A DNA stretch of 64,000 nucleotides, from positions 62,001 to 126,000 of the forward strand of contig NZ_JADZLT010000051.1 of the NCBI RefSeq assembly GCF_015904235.1. The letters are read 5' to 3'. Below, one piece after another: positions 26,139 through 34,533 of this stretch; position 1 is the stretch's first letter, and every line of letters begins with the position of its first letter. The DNA is from Methylobrevis albus. Its GTDB lineage: Bacteria > Pseudomonadota > Alphaproteobacteria > Rhizobiales > Pleomorphomonadaceae. The notes beneath the pieces are model-generated. The model saw only the letters and a program-made list of their open reading frames with translations. It made no database searches and had not been told where the DNA came from. A program made the translations under genes and the position numbers.

Positions 26139-26189
26139 ACCCCTCCCGACCCCGCTCCGCGGGGCCACCCTCCCCACGAGGGGGAGGGA
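26139..26189 (-). repeat. GC-rich palindromic repeat, family 1, copy b (inverted)
   Basis: Reverse complement of the unit at 26257-26307 with very few differences. The two together form a large inverted repeat around a 67-base spacer. Confidence 0.8.
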
Positions 26190-26256
26190 TGGTGCTCCCC
26201 ATCCGCTCTGCATCTGGGTCTAAGGCACGGATTCTACAGGGATTTCTGAGAAAACA

Positions 26257-26307
26257 TCCCTCCCCCTCGTGGGGAGGGTGGCCCCGCGAAGCGGGGTCGG
26301 GAGGGGT
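26257..26307 (+). repeat. GC-rich palindromic repeat, family 1, copy c
   Basis: Same order of hairpins as the copy at 18648-18700. The second hairpin here is GCCCCGC-GAA-GCGGGGT, so the stem has changed while pairing is kept. Confidence 0.8.
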
Positions 26308-26332
26308 CAGCAGCCTCTCCCCATAAAAAACC

Positions 26333-27874
26333 TCACCCCACCCAAACCCCCACCGCAATCGCCGCCAGCGCCACCGCCCCGACCCAGATCGCCGCCGTGC
26401 GCGAGCGCTCCGCCTGCGACCCGCGCCCCTCGTGCTCCACGGCGAGCCGCAGGGCGAGCGCGTCGGCGCGGGCGGCGAGCTCTGGCAGCGCCGCGGCGAA
26501 GCGCACGGCGCCTTTCAGGTCGCGGGCGGCGTCCTCGATCATGCCGCGGGGCCCGAGGTTGCGCTCGATCCAGGCGCGCACCACCGGCTCGGCGGTGCGC
26601 CACATGTCGAGCTGCGGGTCGAGCGTGCGGGCGACGCCCTCCACCACCACCATGGTCTTCTGCAGCATGATGAGTTCGGGCCGCGTCGCCATGTCGAACA
26701 GCTCGGTGACTTCGAAGAGCTGCGTCAGCAGCCGCGCCATCGAGATGTCCGCCGCTGTGTGCCCCTGCAGCGGCTCGCCGATCGCCCGCAGCGCCTGCGC
26801 GAAGCTCGCGACGTCGTGGTGTGCCGGAACATAGCCGGCTTCGAAATGCACCTCGGCGACGCGGACATAGTCGCGGGTGATGAAGCCGTAGAGGATTTCC
26901 GCGAGGAAGCGGCGCTCCTTGACCCCGAGCCGGCCCATGATGCCGAAGTCGACGGCGACGATGGTGCCGGACGGGTCGACGAAGAGGTTGCCCTGGTGCA
27001 TGTCGGCATGGAAGAAGCCGTCGCGCAGCGCGTGGCGCAGGAACGACTGCATCAGCAGCGCGCCGAGCGCCGGCCCGTCGTGGCCGGCCGCCGCGATGCC
27101 GTCGAGGTCGGAGAGCTTCAGCCCCTCGATCCACTCCATGGTGACGACCGACTTCGACGACCGCATCCAGTCGACCGACGGCACCCGGAAGCTGGCATCG
27201 TTCGCGATGTTCTCGGCCATCTCCGACATCGCCGCCGCCTCGAGGCGGAAATCCATTTCGAGCGCCACCGAGCGGGCGAGCGTATCGACCACGGCGAGCG
27301 GCCGCAGCCGGCGCGAGCGCGCGTGGAAGCGCTCGACCAGCCGGGCGACGCGGTAGAAGCCGGAGAGGTCGGCGTTGAAGCGGGCGGCGACGCCGGGGCG
27401 CAGCACCTTGACCGCCACCGTGCGGCGGCTGCCGTCCGGCTCGGCGATCTCGGCCTTGTGCACCTGCGCGATCGAGGCGGCCGCGAGCGGCGGGCTGAAG
27501 CTCGTGAAGATCGCCTCGACCGGCCGGCCGAGCGCCGCCGCGATCTCGGCGCGCGCCGCTTCCTCGCCGAAGGGCGGCAGGTTGTCCTGCAGCGCGGTGA
27601 GCTGGCGCGCGAAGTCGCGCCCGACGAGGTCGGGCCGGGTCGCGAGGAACTGGCCGAGCTTGACGTAGGACGGCCCGAGCCGGTTCAGCGCCGTGGTCAG
27701 CCGTTCCGAGCCGCCGCGCCGCGCCGCGGCGCGGCGCTGGATCAGCGCCGCCAGCCGCACGGCGAGCCGGACGCCGAGCGGCACCGGTTCGGGCAGCGGC
27801 AGGACGGTGATCACCCCTTCGCGCGCGAGCACGTAGCCGGCGCGTGCCAGCCGCGCGAAATCGCCGAGCGCCAT
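26333..27874 (-). CDS. ubiB: UbiB-family protein of ubiquinone biosynthesis
   Basis: Atypical kinase/ATPase-like protein of 513 residues needed for ubiquinone synthesis. The ABC1/UbiB core contains Lys-Leu-Gly-Gln-Phe near 72-76, Ala-Ala-Ala-Ser-Ile-Ala-Gln-Val-His-Lys, a Val-Lys-Val-Leu-Arg-Pro-Gly lysine motif and His-Ala-Asp-Met-His-Gln-Gly-Asn. Two C-terminal hydrophobic stretches anchor it in the membrane. It lies 17 bases after ubiE, with which it forms an operon. Confidence 0.95.
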   Translation of the reverse strand: MALGDFARLARAGYVLAREGVITVLPLPEPVPLGVRLAVRLAALIQRRAAARRGGSERLTTALNRLGPSYVKLGQFLATRPDLVGRDFARQLTALQDNLPPFGEEAARAEIAAALGRPVEAIFTSFSPPLAAASIAQVHKAEIAEPDGSRRTVAVKVLRPGVAARFNADLSGFYRVARLVERFHARSRRLRPLAVVDTLARSVALEMDFRLEAAAMSEMAENIANDASFRVPSVDWMRSSKSVVTMEWIEGLKLSDLDGIAAAGHDGPALGALLMQSFLRHALRDGFFHADMHQGNLFVDPSGTIVAVDFGIMGRLGVKERRFLAEILYGFITRDYVRVAEVHFEAGYVPAHHDVASFAQALRAIGEPLQGHTAADISMARLLTQLFEVTELFDMATRPELIMLQKTMVVVEGVARTLDPQLDMWRTAEPVVRAWIERNLGPRGMIEDAARDLKGAVRFAAALPELAARADALALRLAVEHEGRGSQAERSRTAAIWVGAVALAAIAVGVWVG

Positions 27875-27891
27875 GCGCCGGTCCCTTCCGC

Positions 27892-28659
27892 TCAGATCTT
27901 GACGCCGACGTGGATCGCCGCCACGCCCGCCGTGAGATTGGTGAAGCCGACGCGGGCGAAGCCGGCGTCGCGGATCATCTGCGCGAAGCGCTCCTGGTTC
28001 GGGAAGCGGCGGATCGATTCGACGAGGTAGCGGTAGCTCTCCTCGTCGCGCGCCACGACCTTGCCCATCAGCGGGATGACCTTGAACGAGAAGAGATCAT
28101 AGGCCTTGTCGAGGCCGGGCAGGTCGACCGCCGAGAACTCGAGGCAGAGGAAGCGCCCGCCGGGCCTGAGCACCCGGAACGCCTCGCTGAGCGCCTGGTC
28201 GATCCGCGGCACGTTGCGGATGCCGAAGGCGATCGTGTAGGCGTCGAAGCTCTGGTCTGGGAACGGCAACGCCTCGGCGTTGCCCTCGACGAAGTCGATG
28301 CCGGCGATGCCGCGCTTGTCGGCGCGCTCGCGGCCGACGGCGAGCATCGAGGCGTTGATGTCGACGACGGTCGGCACCGCGTGGCCGCCCGAGCGCTCGT
28401 GGATGCGGAAGGCGATGTCGCCGGTGCCGCCGGCGACGTCGATCACCCTGAACGGCCGCGGACCCTTGCGCGGCGGCGCGAGGCGCGAGACGAACGCGTC
28501 CTTCCACAGCCGGTGCATGCCCCCCGACATCACGTCGTTCATCAGGTCGTAGCGCCGGGCGACGTTGTGGAAGACGGCATCCACCATCTCCTGCTTTTCT
28601 GCGACGTCGACGTCGCGGAAGCCGAAACTCGCCGTCGATCGCTCCGTCTGGCCGGTCAT
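27892..28659 (-). CDS. ubiE: Ubiquinone/menaquinone biosynthesis C-methyltransferase
   Basis: SAM-dependent methyltransferase of 255 residues acting in ubiquinone biosynthesis. The ATG at 28659 has GGAG ten bases upstream; ATGs at 28668 and 28707 are in frame but less well placed. Motifs: Phe-Gly-Phe-Arg-Asp-Val at the N-terminus, Arg-Tyr-Asp-Leu-Met-Asn-Asp, the SAM loop Asp-Val-Ala-Gly-Gly-Thr-Gly-Asp near 75 and Phe-Gly-Ile-Arg-Asn-Val near 148. It is divergent from mutM across about 160 bases, as in many Rhizobiales. Confidence 0.95.
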   Translation of the reverse strand: MTGQTERSTASFGFRDVDVAEKQEMVDAVFHNVARRYDLMNDVMSGGMHRLWKDAFVSRLAPPRKGPRPFRVIDVAGGTGDIAFRIHERSGGHAVPTVVDINASMLAVGRERADKRGIAGIDFVEGNAEALPFPDQSFDAYTIAFGIRNVPRIDQALSEAFRVLRPGGRFLCLEFSAVDLPGLDKAYDLFSFKVIPLMGKVVARDEESYRYLVESIRRFPNQERFAQMIRDAGFARVGFTNLTAGVAAIHVGVKI

Positions 28660-28817
28660 CGCATCCATCTCCCTCGCAGCGTCCCGGGCGGCCGTGCAGT
28701 GCGGCACGGCCCGGGGCGACGGGCCGGACCATAGCCGAAGCCGTCCGGGCGCGCTATCTTGTCGGACGCGGCCGATCCGGCCGGATTGTTTCCGGAACGA
28801 GGCCGAAGCCCGACGCG

Positions 28818-29681
28818 ATGCCCGAACTTCCCGAGGTCGAGACCGTGCGGCGCGGCCTGCAGCCGGTGATGGAGCAGGCGGTGATCCGCGCCGTGGAGCT
28901 TCGCCGCCCGGACCTGCGCTTCCCGTTTCCCGAAGGTTTCGCGGCCCGCCTCGCCGGCCGGCGGATCGCCGCGCTCGGGCGGCGGGCGAAGTATCTCGTC
29001 GCCGACCTCGACGACGGCGCCCACCTCGTCATGCACCTCGGCATGTCCGGCTCGTTCCGCTTCCGCACGGCGGCGGAGGCGCGCACGCTGGTGCCGGCGA
29101 CCACCTATCATCTGAAGGAAAAGTTCGCCGCGCACGACCACGTCGTGTTCGCCTTCGAGGACGGCGCCGAGGTCACCTACAACGACCCGCGCCGCTTCGG
29201 TTACATGACGCTGGTCGAGGCGGGCGGCTTGCCGGCGCATCCGCTGTTTTCCGGCCTCGGGCTGGAGCCGACCGGCAACGCCCTCGGCGGCGCGGTGCTC
29301 GCCGCGCTGTTCGCCGGCCGGCGCACGCCGCTGAAAGCCGCGCTGCTCGACCAGCGCCTGATCGCCGGGCTCGGCAACATCTATGTCTGCGAGGCGCTGT
29401 TCCGCGCCGCCCTGTCGCCGCTCCGCCTCGCCGGCACGCTGACCGCCGCGGAGGCCGACGCCCTCGCTGCCGCGATCCGCGCCGTGATCCTGGACGCGAT
29501 CGCCGCCGGCGGCTCGTCGCTGCGCGACTATGTGCAGGCGGACGGCCAGCTCGGCTATTTCCAGCACAGCTTCTCCGTCTACGGCCGCGAAGGCGCGCCG
29601 TGCCCGCGCTGCGGCGCCCCGATCCTGCGGACGGTGCAGTCCGGCCGCTCCACCTTTCACTGCGCGGTCTGCCAGACCTGA
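28818..29681 (+). CDS. mutM: Formamidopyrimidine-DNA glycosylase
   Basis: DNA repair enzyme of 287 residues that removes 8-oxoguanine and nicks abasic sites. The mature N-terminus Pro2-Glu3-Leu-Pro-Glu carries the catalytic proline and glutamate. The C-terminal zinc finger uses Cys262, Cys265, Cys282 and Cys285. Helix-two-turn-helix residues occur in Asn-Ile-Tyr-Val-Cys-Glu. All catalytic residues are present. The gene order mutM - enoyl-CoA hydratase - rpsT is familiar in Rhizobiales. Confidence 0.97.
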   Translation: MPELPEVETVRRGLQPVMEQAVIRAVELRRPDLRFPFPEGFAARLAGRRIAALGRRAKYLVADLDDGAHLVMHLGMSGSFRFRTAAEARTLVPATTYHLKEKFAAHDHVVFAFEDGAEVTYNDPRRFGYMTLVEAGGLPAHPLFSGLGLEPTGNALGGAVLAALFAGRRTPLKAALLDQRLIAGLGNIYVCEALFRAALSPLRLAGTLTAAEADALAAAIRAVILDAIAAGGSSLRDYVQADGQLGYFQHSFSVYGREGAPCPRCGAPILRTVQSGRSTFHCAVCQT

Positions 29682-29763
29682 CCGCCGCCCGATCCGCCGC
29701 CCAAGGCGGGGGAGGGCGACCGGCCCGCGCCCCGTCCTCGAAAACCGCTCTCCGGGAGATCCG

Positions 29764-30537
29764 ATGCTCTTCGACACCATCGCCACCGAAACAACCGGCC
29801 GCGTCGCGCTGATCCGCCTCGACCGGCCGAAAGCGCTCAACGCGCTCAGCGACCAGCTGCTCACCGAACTCGGCAAGGCGCTCGACGCCTTCGAGGCGAA
29901 CGACGGCATCGGCGCGATCGTGCTGACCGGCTCCGAGAAGGCGTTTGCCGCCGGCGCCGACATCAAGGAGATGGCGACGAAGGGCTTCGTCGACGCGCTC
30001 AACAGTGATTTTGCGGCCAAGGTCGACCGGGTCGCGCGCTGCCGCAAGCCGGTGATCGCGGCGGTCGCCGGTTTCGCCCTCGGCGGCGGCTGCGAACTCG
30101 CCATGGCCTGCGACTTCATCCTCGCCGCCGACACCGCCCGCTTCGGCCAGCCCGAGATCACCCTCGGCATCATGCCAGGCATGGGCGGCACCCAGCGGCT
30201 CACCCGCCTCGTCGGCCGCGCCAAGGCGATGGAGATGATCCTCACCGGCCGGATGATCGACGCGGCGGAAGCGGAACGCGCCGGCCTCGTCGCCCGCGTG
30301 GTGCCGGCCGACAAGCTGCTCGACGAGGCGCTCGCCGCCGCCGAAAAGATCGCCGACTTTTCGGCCCCGATCGTGCGGCTCGCCAAGGAGAGCGTCAACC
30401 AGGCCGAGGAAATGTCGCTCGCCGACGGGATCCGCTTCGAACGGCGCGTCTTTTATGCGATGTTCGCCACCGAGGACCAGAAGGAGGGCATGGCGGCCTT
30501 CACCGAGAAGCGCACGCCCCACTTCAATCACCGCTGA
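29764..30537 (+). CDS. Enoyl-CoA hydratase
   Basis: Crotonase-family enzyme of 257 residues, probably hydrating 2-enoyl-CoA in beta-oxidation. The oxyanion-hole motif Ala-Ala-Gly-Ala-Asp-Ile-Lys-Glu is near 63-70 and Gly-Gly-Gly-Cys-Glu-Leu-Ala near 107-113, followed by [10 protein letters not shown]. Both catalytic glutamates expected in hydratases are plausible (Glu111 and Glu131 by position). The ATG at 29764 has CGGGAGA about eight bases upstream. It stands between mutM and rpsT. Confidence 0.95.
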   Translation: MLFDTIATETTGRVALIRLDRPKALNALSDQLLTELGKALDAFEANDGIGAIVLTGSEKAFAAGADIKEMATKGFVDALNSDFAAKVDRVARCRKPVIAAVAGFALGGGCELAMACDFILAADTARFGQPEITLGIMPGMGGTQRLTRLVGRAKAMEMILTGRMIDAAEAERAGLVARVVPADKLLDEALAAAEKIADFSAPIVRLAKESVNQAEEMSLADGIRFERRVFYAMFATEDQKEGMAAFTEKRTPHFNHR

Positions 30538-30595
30538 GGCGCCCCGGATCGGCGCCGGACCGCCGCCGGCCTTGCGCTTTGACGGTGAGCCGGCA

Positions 30596-30624
30596 TTGAC
30601 GCGCCGCGCCCCAGCGACTATAAG
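30596..30624 (+). promoter_or_regulatory. Housekeeping promoter of rpsT
   Basis: TTGACG and TATAAG with exactly 17 bases between them form a near-consensus sigma-70-type promoter. The start of transcription would fall near 30631, giving a leader of about 140 bases before rpsT. Such a leader could serve the autogenous control known for S20. Confidence 0.75.
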
Positions 30625-30768
30625 CGCGCACCGAAACGGGTGGCGACCTTGTCGCCGCCACGACCATACGTTCCACCCGACTGGACCGAACCGAGCGGCG
30701 CCCCGCGAAGGCTGGGCAGCGATGTTTCGTCCGGGCCGGGTCGCCAAGGCTCAAGGAAAGGCTCCTCG

Positions 30769-31035
30769 ATGGCCAATACGACGTCGGCCAAGAAGGCCAC
30801 CCGCAAGATCGAACGCCGCACGGCGCAGAACAAGGCCCGCCGCAGCCGCATGCGCGGCTTCGTGCGCAAGGTGGAAGAGGCGATCGCCGGTGGCGACCAG
30901 GCCGCTGCCGCCGAGGCCCTCAAGGCGGCGCAGCCGGAGATCCAGCGCGCGGCCAGCAAGGGCATCGTGCACAAGAACACCGCCTCGCGGAAGGTCTCGC
31001 GCCTCGCCGCCCGGGTGAAGGCGCTCGGCGCCTGA
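30769..31035 (+). CDS. rpsT: 30S ribosomal protein S20
   Basis: Small basic ribosomal protein of 88 residues that binds 16S rRNA early in 30S assembly. The N-terminal Met-Ala-Asn-Thr-Thr-Ser-Ala-Lys-Lys and the [12 protein letters not shown] block are characteristic, as is [11 protein letters not shown] near the end. AAGGAAAGG lies about ten bases before the start. A strong terminator follows. Confidence 0.98.
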   Translation: MANTTSAKKATRKIERRTAQNKARRSRMRGFVRKVEEAIAGGDQAAAAEALKAAQPEIQRAASKGIVHKNTASRKVSRLAARVKALGA

Positions 31036-31122
31036 CATCGGTCGCGATGGCGGGCGAAGGGTTGTCCGCAGCGCGGACTGAGGCGCCGGTTTTCCGCTAC
31101 GCATAGAACGCATATCTCTGTC

Positions 31123-31160
31123 AGAGAGCCCGGCGCCCGTGCCGGGCTCTCTGCGTTTTC
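31123..31160 (+). terminator. Rho-independent terminator of rpsT
   Basis: A perfect 12-base-pair stem (31123-31134 with 31141-31152, AGAGAGCCCGGC and its complement) with a six-base loop is followed by GCGTTTTC. It lies 88 bases after the rpsT stop. Confidence 0.85.
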
Positions 31161-31353
31161 AGGCGCTTCGCCGGCTACCCTCTCTGCGCCGGCACTCGTC
31201 GGACATGTCAACAAATATCTTTTAAAATCAATGGCCTAGAGAATGGTCGGTTTTCTCTGGGCAGAATCGGGACGCTGCGAGACCGACGCCGCCGAAGTTT
31301 TTTCCTGCTGCGCAATCATGGCATCCTGTGTGACCGCAAGGACGCACATTCGG

Positions 31354-31362
31354 GAATCCACA
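31354..31362 (+). promoter_or_regulatory. Near-match DnaA box GAATCCACA
   Basis: Differs from TTATCCACA at two positions. It stands about 1.2 kb upstream of dnaA, close to an inverted partner at 31399-31407. Confidence 0.3.
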
Positions 31363-31398
31363 GGTCCCGCAAGGTGTTCGCTCCACCCTCCCGGCGCC

Positions 31399-31407
31399 TG
31401 TGGACAT
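31399..31407 (-). promoter_or_regulatory. Near-match DnaA box TGTGGACAT (inverted)
   Basis: Differs from TGTGGATAA at two positions and is in opposite orientation to the site at 31354. Confidence 0.3.
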
Positions 31408-31433
31408 CCTCCGGCCGGTCCGGCCCCGCGGCG

Positions 31434-31448
31434 TTAACGAGTCGTCAA
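31434..31448. promoter_or_regulatory. Near-match CtrA site TTAA-N7-TCAA
   Basis: Matches TTAA-N7-TTAA with one mismatch and the right spacing. CtrA controls cell-cycle genes in alphaproteobacteria. One such site can occur by chance. Confidence 0.25.
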
Positions 31449-31726
31449 CTTTCCCGTCTTGCCGCTGGGCGGCGGCCTATGTATCTTCGGAACCAAGATG
31501 GACGGGCGGCAAGAAAACGCACGATCAGGTCAGTCACTTCCAGGGTAGAACAAGGTTTCTCGGTCAAGGCCGAAGTAGATCGGGTTTCCAAGGAACAAGG
31601 CGACCGGCAGTCCGGAAGACATGGTGGCGGCGACGGCCAGAGGTCGTGCCGCGCCGATCAGTGTCTTCGTTCCCAGACATTCGCAACTTACGGGGCGGCC
31701 GGAGTGCTTCCGGTCGAGGTTCAGTC

Positions 31727-32176
31727 ATGGTTGAAGACCGGCGACCCTATGCAGGCGACATCGATGTCGCCGACCTGTGGGCGCAGCTTCAGGCCGGCAC
31801 GGGGGCGGTCCTCGTCGACGTCCGGACCAGGGCGGAATGGGCCTTCGTCGGCGTGCCGGATCTCGGCAGCGTCGGCCCCGCGCCGGTGCTCGCCGAATGG
31901 CAGCGCTATCCGGCGATGGACCGCGCGCCCGAATTCGTCGCCGAGGTCGGCGCCGAACTCGACCGGCGCGGGGCGGCGCCGGGTAGCGGCACGCCGGTGT
32001 ACTTCCTCTGCCGGTCGGGCGCGCGCAGCGCCGCGGCAGCGGCGGCGATGACGGCGGCGGGCTACGGCCCCTGCTTCAACGTCACCGACGGGTTCGAGGG
32101 GCCGGTCGGCCCCGATGGTCATCGCGGTACGGTCGGCGGCTGGAAGGCCGCGGGCCTGCCCTGGAAGCAGTCCTGA
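31727..32176 (+). CDS. Rhodanese-domain protein
   Basis: Single-domain rhodanese of 149 residues. The ATG at 31727 was chosen because the residues upstream in this frame look random and CGAGG lies eight bases before it. Family marks are Val-Leu-Val-Asp-Val-Arg-Thr near 28-34 with Glu37-Trp38, and the active-site loop Cys95-Arg-Ser-Gly-Ala-Arg-Ser. The catalytic cysteine is present, so sulfurtransferase activity is plausible. It lies between rpsT and dnaA on the same strand. The physiological acceptor is unknown. Confidence 0.9.
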   Translation: MVEDRRPYAGDIDVADLWAQLQAGTGAVLVDVRTRAEWAFVGVPDLGSVGPAPVLAEWQRYPAMDRAPEFVAEVGAELDRRGAAPGSGTPVYFLCRSGARSAAAAAAMTAAGYGPCFNVTDGFEGPVGPDGHRGTVGGWKAAGLPWKQS

Positions 32177-32573
32177 GGCGCAAGGCACGCCGGGACGGCC
32201 GCGAGTTTCTTCAGTGAACGAGTGCGTAGGCAAGCAGCGTCGGCACCGAATGCGGTCCGGGCGAGGGATTTTTTTCTGCCGGCTCAGGGATCGGCAGGGG
32301 CCGGCTGCGCGTCCTCGACAGGGGAGGCGCTGCCGGTGAGGGCAACGGGCTGACGCGCCCGGCGCCGAAACGGGGAAGGCCCGGTTCTTGCGAGACCGTT
32401 CTCGCAAGGCCCGGGTCCTGGGTGACGGCCGGACCTTCAAGGCAGGTCCGGCTCCGGTCACGGATGCCCGAACGGGGATCCGCGCACCGGGACGACGGAT
32501 GGACATGGGATGCACGGTCCCGGCGCGTGGCGGACGCGCGGGTGGTCGGTGCAGGGCACTCAAGGAGGCTTCT
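32177..32573. other. Rhodanese-dnaA intergenic region (dnaA leader)
   Basis: About 400 bases without a gene, expected to contain the dnaA promoter. The notable elements are a run of seven or more T around 32269-32275 and the inverted repeat at 32387-32408. A perfect AAGGAGG ribosome site sits at 32562-32568. No convincing promoter pair or consensus DnaA box was found. Confidence 0.6.
32387..32408. promoter_or_regulatory. Perfect inverted repeat in the dnaA leader
   Basis: CTTGCGAGA and its exact reverse complement TCTCGCAAG are separated by CCGT. It may be an operator or an RNA hairpin in the dnaA leader, 165 bases before the start codon. It has no T-run, so a terminator is unlikely. Confidence 0.45.
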
Positions 32574-34073
32574 ATGGCGGGCACGGAACTCTACGGCAGC
32601 GAACAGGAACCGGCCCGGGGCGGCGACGGCGACGCCTGGGCGCGGGTTCGTTCCCGGCTGAAGGCCGAGCTCGGCGACGAGGTGTTCTCCTGCTGGTTCG
32701 CGGGCATGAACCTCGAGGCGATCGAGAACGGCACGGTGACGCAGTCCGTGCCGAGCCGCTTCCTGAAGTCGTGGATCTCCACCTATTACCGCGACAAGCT
32801 CACCGCGCTCTGGCAGGCCGAGAGCGGCCAGGTGCGCAAGATCGAGGTCGTGGTGCGCACCGCCGCCCGCAGCCGCACCGACGCCGTGGTCGAGGCCGCG
32901 CCGAAGCTGCCGCTGCGCGCCGTCTCGCCGCGGGCCGACGAGCCGCGCGGCGAGGCCAAGGTGATCCGCCCGGCCTCGTTCGCCGCCGCGGCGCCCGCCC
33001 CCGCCACCACCTCAGCGATCGAGGACGCCGCCTCGCCGCTCGACAGCCGCTTCACCCTCGGCACCTTCGTCGAGGGCGCCTCCAACCGCTTTGCCCTCGC
33101 CGCCGCCCGCCAGCTCGCCGAGGGTCCGCGCGCCAGCGGCGTCTCCTTCAATCCGCTCTTCGTCCACGCCGCCGTCGGCCTCGGCAAGACGCATCTCCTG
33201 CAGGCGATCGCCAACGAGATCCGCGAGAAGCGCCCCGAGGTGAAGGTGCTCTACCTCACCGCCGAGCAGTTCATGTACCGCTTCGTGCAGGCGCTGCAGA
33301 GCAATTCGGCGATCGCCTTCAAGGACGCCCTGCGCGGCATCGACGTGCTGCTGATCGACGACGTGCAGTTCCTGCACGGCAAGCAGCTGCAGCAGGAATT
33401 CTGCCACACGGTGAATTCGCTGATCGACGGCGCCCGCCAGGTGGTGGTCGCGGCCGACCGGCCGCCGATCGAGCTCGAAACCCTGGACGAGCGCGTCCGT
33501 TCGCGCCTCGCCGGCGGCCTGCTGGTCGAGATCGGCGCCCCGGACGCCGCGCTGCGCCGCGCCATCGTCGAGCGCCGCATCGAGATCGCGCGCCTGCAGC
33601 ATCCGAACTTCACCGTGCCGGAGGAGGTCTCGGACTACATCGTCCGCAATATCGCGACCTCCGGCCGCGACCTCGAGGGCGCGGTGACGCGTCTGCTCGG
33701 CCACAACCAGCTCACCGGCGCGCCGATCTCGCTCGCCATGGCGGAAGTGACGCTGAAGGACCTCATCCGCGGCACCGACCAGCGCAAGGTCAAGATCGAG
33801 GACATCCAGCGCGTCGTCGCCAAGCACTACAACGTCTCGAAGCAGGACCTCTTGTCGAGCCGGCGCACCCGCTCGATCGTCTGGCCGCGCCAGATCGCGA
33901 TGTTCCTTGCCAAAACCCTCACCCTGCGTTCGCTGCCGGAGATCGGCCGCCGCTTCGGTGGCCGCGACCACACCACCGTGCTGCACGCGGTGCGCAAGGT
34001 CGAAGGCCTCGTCGCCACCGACGAGGCGCTGGCCCAGGACATCGAGATCCTGCGCCGCATGCTGGACAACTGA
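32574..34073 (+). CDS. dnaA: Chromosomal replication initiator protein DnaA
   Basis: Initiator ATPase of 499 residues that opens the replication origin. The ATG at 32574 is fixed by AAGGAGG five bases upstream. Domain I (about 15-90) includes Cys-Trp-Phe-Ala-Gly-Met; domain II is an Ala/Pro/Arg-rich linker; domain III carries Val-Gly-Leu-Gly-Lys-Thr-His (Walker A) near 200 and Leu-Ile-Asp-Asp-Val-Gln-Phe (Walker B). Domain IV ends with the DNA-binding signature Gly-Arg-Asp-His-Thr-Thr-Val-Leu-His-Ala near 462. No dnaN follows, as is usual outside the classic dnaA-dnaN order. Confidence 0.98.
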   Translation: MAGTELYGSEQEPARGGDGDAWARVRSRLKAELGDEVFSCWFAGMNLEAIENGTVTQSVPSRFLKSWISTYYRDKLTALWQAESGQVRKIEVVVRTAARSRTDAVVEAAPKLPLRAVSPRADEPRGEAKVIRPASFAAAAPAPATTSAIEDAASPLDSRFTLGTFVEGASNRFALAAARQLAEGPRASGVSFNPLFVHAAVGLGKTHLLQAIANEIREKRPEVKVLYLTAEQFMYRFVQALQSNSAIAFKDALRGIDVLLIDDVQFLHGKQLQQEFCHTVNSLIDGARQVVVAADRPPIELETLDERVRSRLAGGLLVEIGAPDAALRRAIVERRIEIARLQHPNFTVPEEVSDYIVRNIATSGRDLEGAVTRLLGHNQLTGAPISLAMAEVTLKDLIRGTDQRKVKIEDIQRVVAKHYNVSKQDLLSSRRTRSIVWPRQIAMFLAKTLTLRSLPEIGRRFGGRDHTTVLHAVRKVEGLVATDEALAQDIEILRRMLDN

Positions 34074-34266
34074 GGGCGAAGTTCAGGCCGATCTGCCTTC
34101 GCGGCTGCCGCCGCGTGAGGGCTTTCAGCGACGGCCCTCCGGGCCGCTCAAGATGCGGACCTGGCCAAATCCAACAGCCGTTGCCCTCCGTCATCGCCGC
34201 GCTTGAGCGACGGCCGTCCGGAGAGAGGTCCGAGCGACCGGCGGTCGCCCGGTTTTCAGCCTCACT

Positions 34267-34297
34267 CCCGTCATCACCGGCCTTGAGCCGGTGACCC
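34267..34297 (+). repeat. Palindromic repeat, family 5, copy a
   Basis: CACCGGC-CTTGA-GCCGGTG forms a hairpin inside a GTCAT...GACCC frame. A related inverted copy is at 34384-34412. Confidence 0.65.
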
Positions 34298-34383
34298 ACT
34301 CGCCTTCCTGAACGGGGTGGCGTTTGCGATGGAATTATTCAAATAAACCAGACTCTTGGCTCGAACCATGCCGCACGGCTATT

Positions 34384-34412
34384 GGGTCGCCGGGTCAAGC
34401 CCGGCGATGACG
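34384..34412 (-). repeat. Palindromic repeat, family 5, copy b (inverted)
   Basis: GCCGGG-TCAAG-CCCGGC hairpin in a GGGTC...GATGAC frame, the inverse layout of 34267-34297. Loop and outer bases are conserved while the stem has compensatory changes. Confidence 0.65.
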
Positions 34413-34533
34413 ATCGAGAGGGGGTTCATCGGAGCCGAAGTCCGGCGGGTCAAGCCCGGCACAGGACGACGGCGGGGGTGAAAATGCGGGGCGGGCATCA
34501 GGTCCGCTACCCTTCGCCCATGGCCCACTCCCC

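Larger units (their letters stand above)
25830..26332. other. Convergent intergenic region rich in repeats, no gene
   Basis: About 500 bases between the convergent kinase and ubiB genes. No open frame here looks coding. The region is a patchwork of short repeats: family 2 at 25893-25955, an inverted pair of family 3 at 25986-26011 and 26080-26105, and family 1 in opposite orientations at 26139-26189 and 26257-26307. These could also end transcription from both sides. Confidence 0.75.
31036..31726. other. Long rpsT-rhodanese intergenic region
   Basis: About 690 bases without a convincing gene. In order it holds the rpsT terminator, an AT-rich stretch (about 31203-31240, unusual for this genome), two sites resembling DnaA boxes in opposite orientation, and a near-CtrA site. 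The part 31500-31720 has some purine-rich repeats (AAGGAACAAGG) and may encode a small RNA, but I cannot name one. Confidence 0.6.
34074..34533. other. Convergent dnaA-yejF intergenic region, no gene
   Basis: About 460 bases with no coding signal. It contains several related palindromic fragments (family 5, at 34267-34297 and inverted at 34384-34412) and a short AT-rich stretch near 34330-34360. It separates dnaA from the end of the yej operon. Confidence 0.65.

Noticed and set aside
26139..26307. Insertion sequence bounded by the family 1 inverted repeats
   Set aside because: The space between is only 67 bases, with no transposase and no target-site duplication.
31354..31407. Replication origin next to dnaA
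   Set aside because: Only two imperfect DnaA boxes are seen and no cluster, and origins in this order are usually near hemE. Kept only as a lower-interest finding.
31451..31482. CTTGCC and CTATGT as a promoter in the rpsT-rhodanese gap
   Set aside because: The spacing is only 13 bases, too short for a sigma-70-type promoter.
31400..31726. 109-codon N-terminal extension of the rhodanese protein
   Set aside because: The residues look like translated noncoding DNA (Arg/Ser/Trp-rich, no pattern). The ATG at 31727 has a ribosome site and starts right before the domain.
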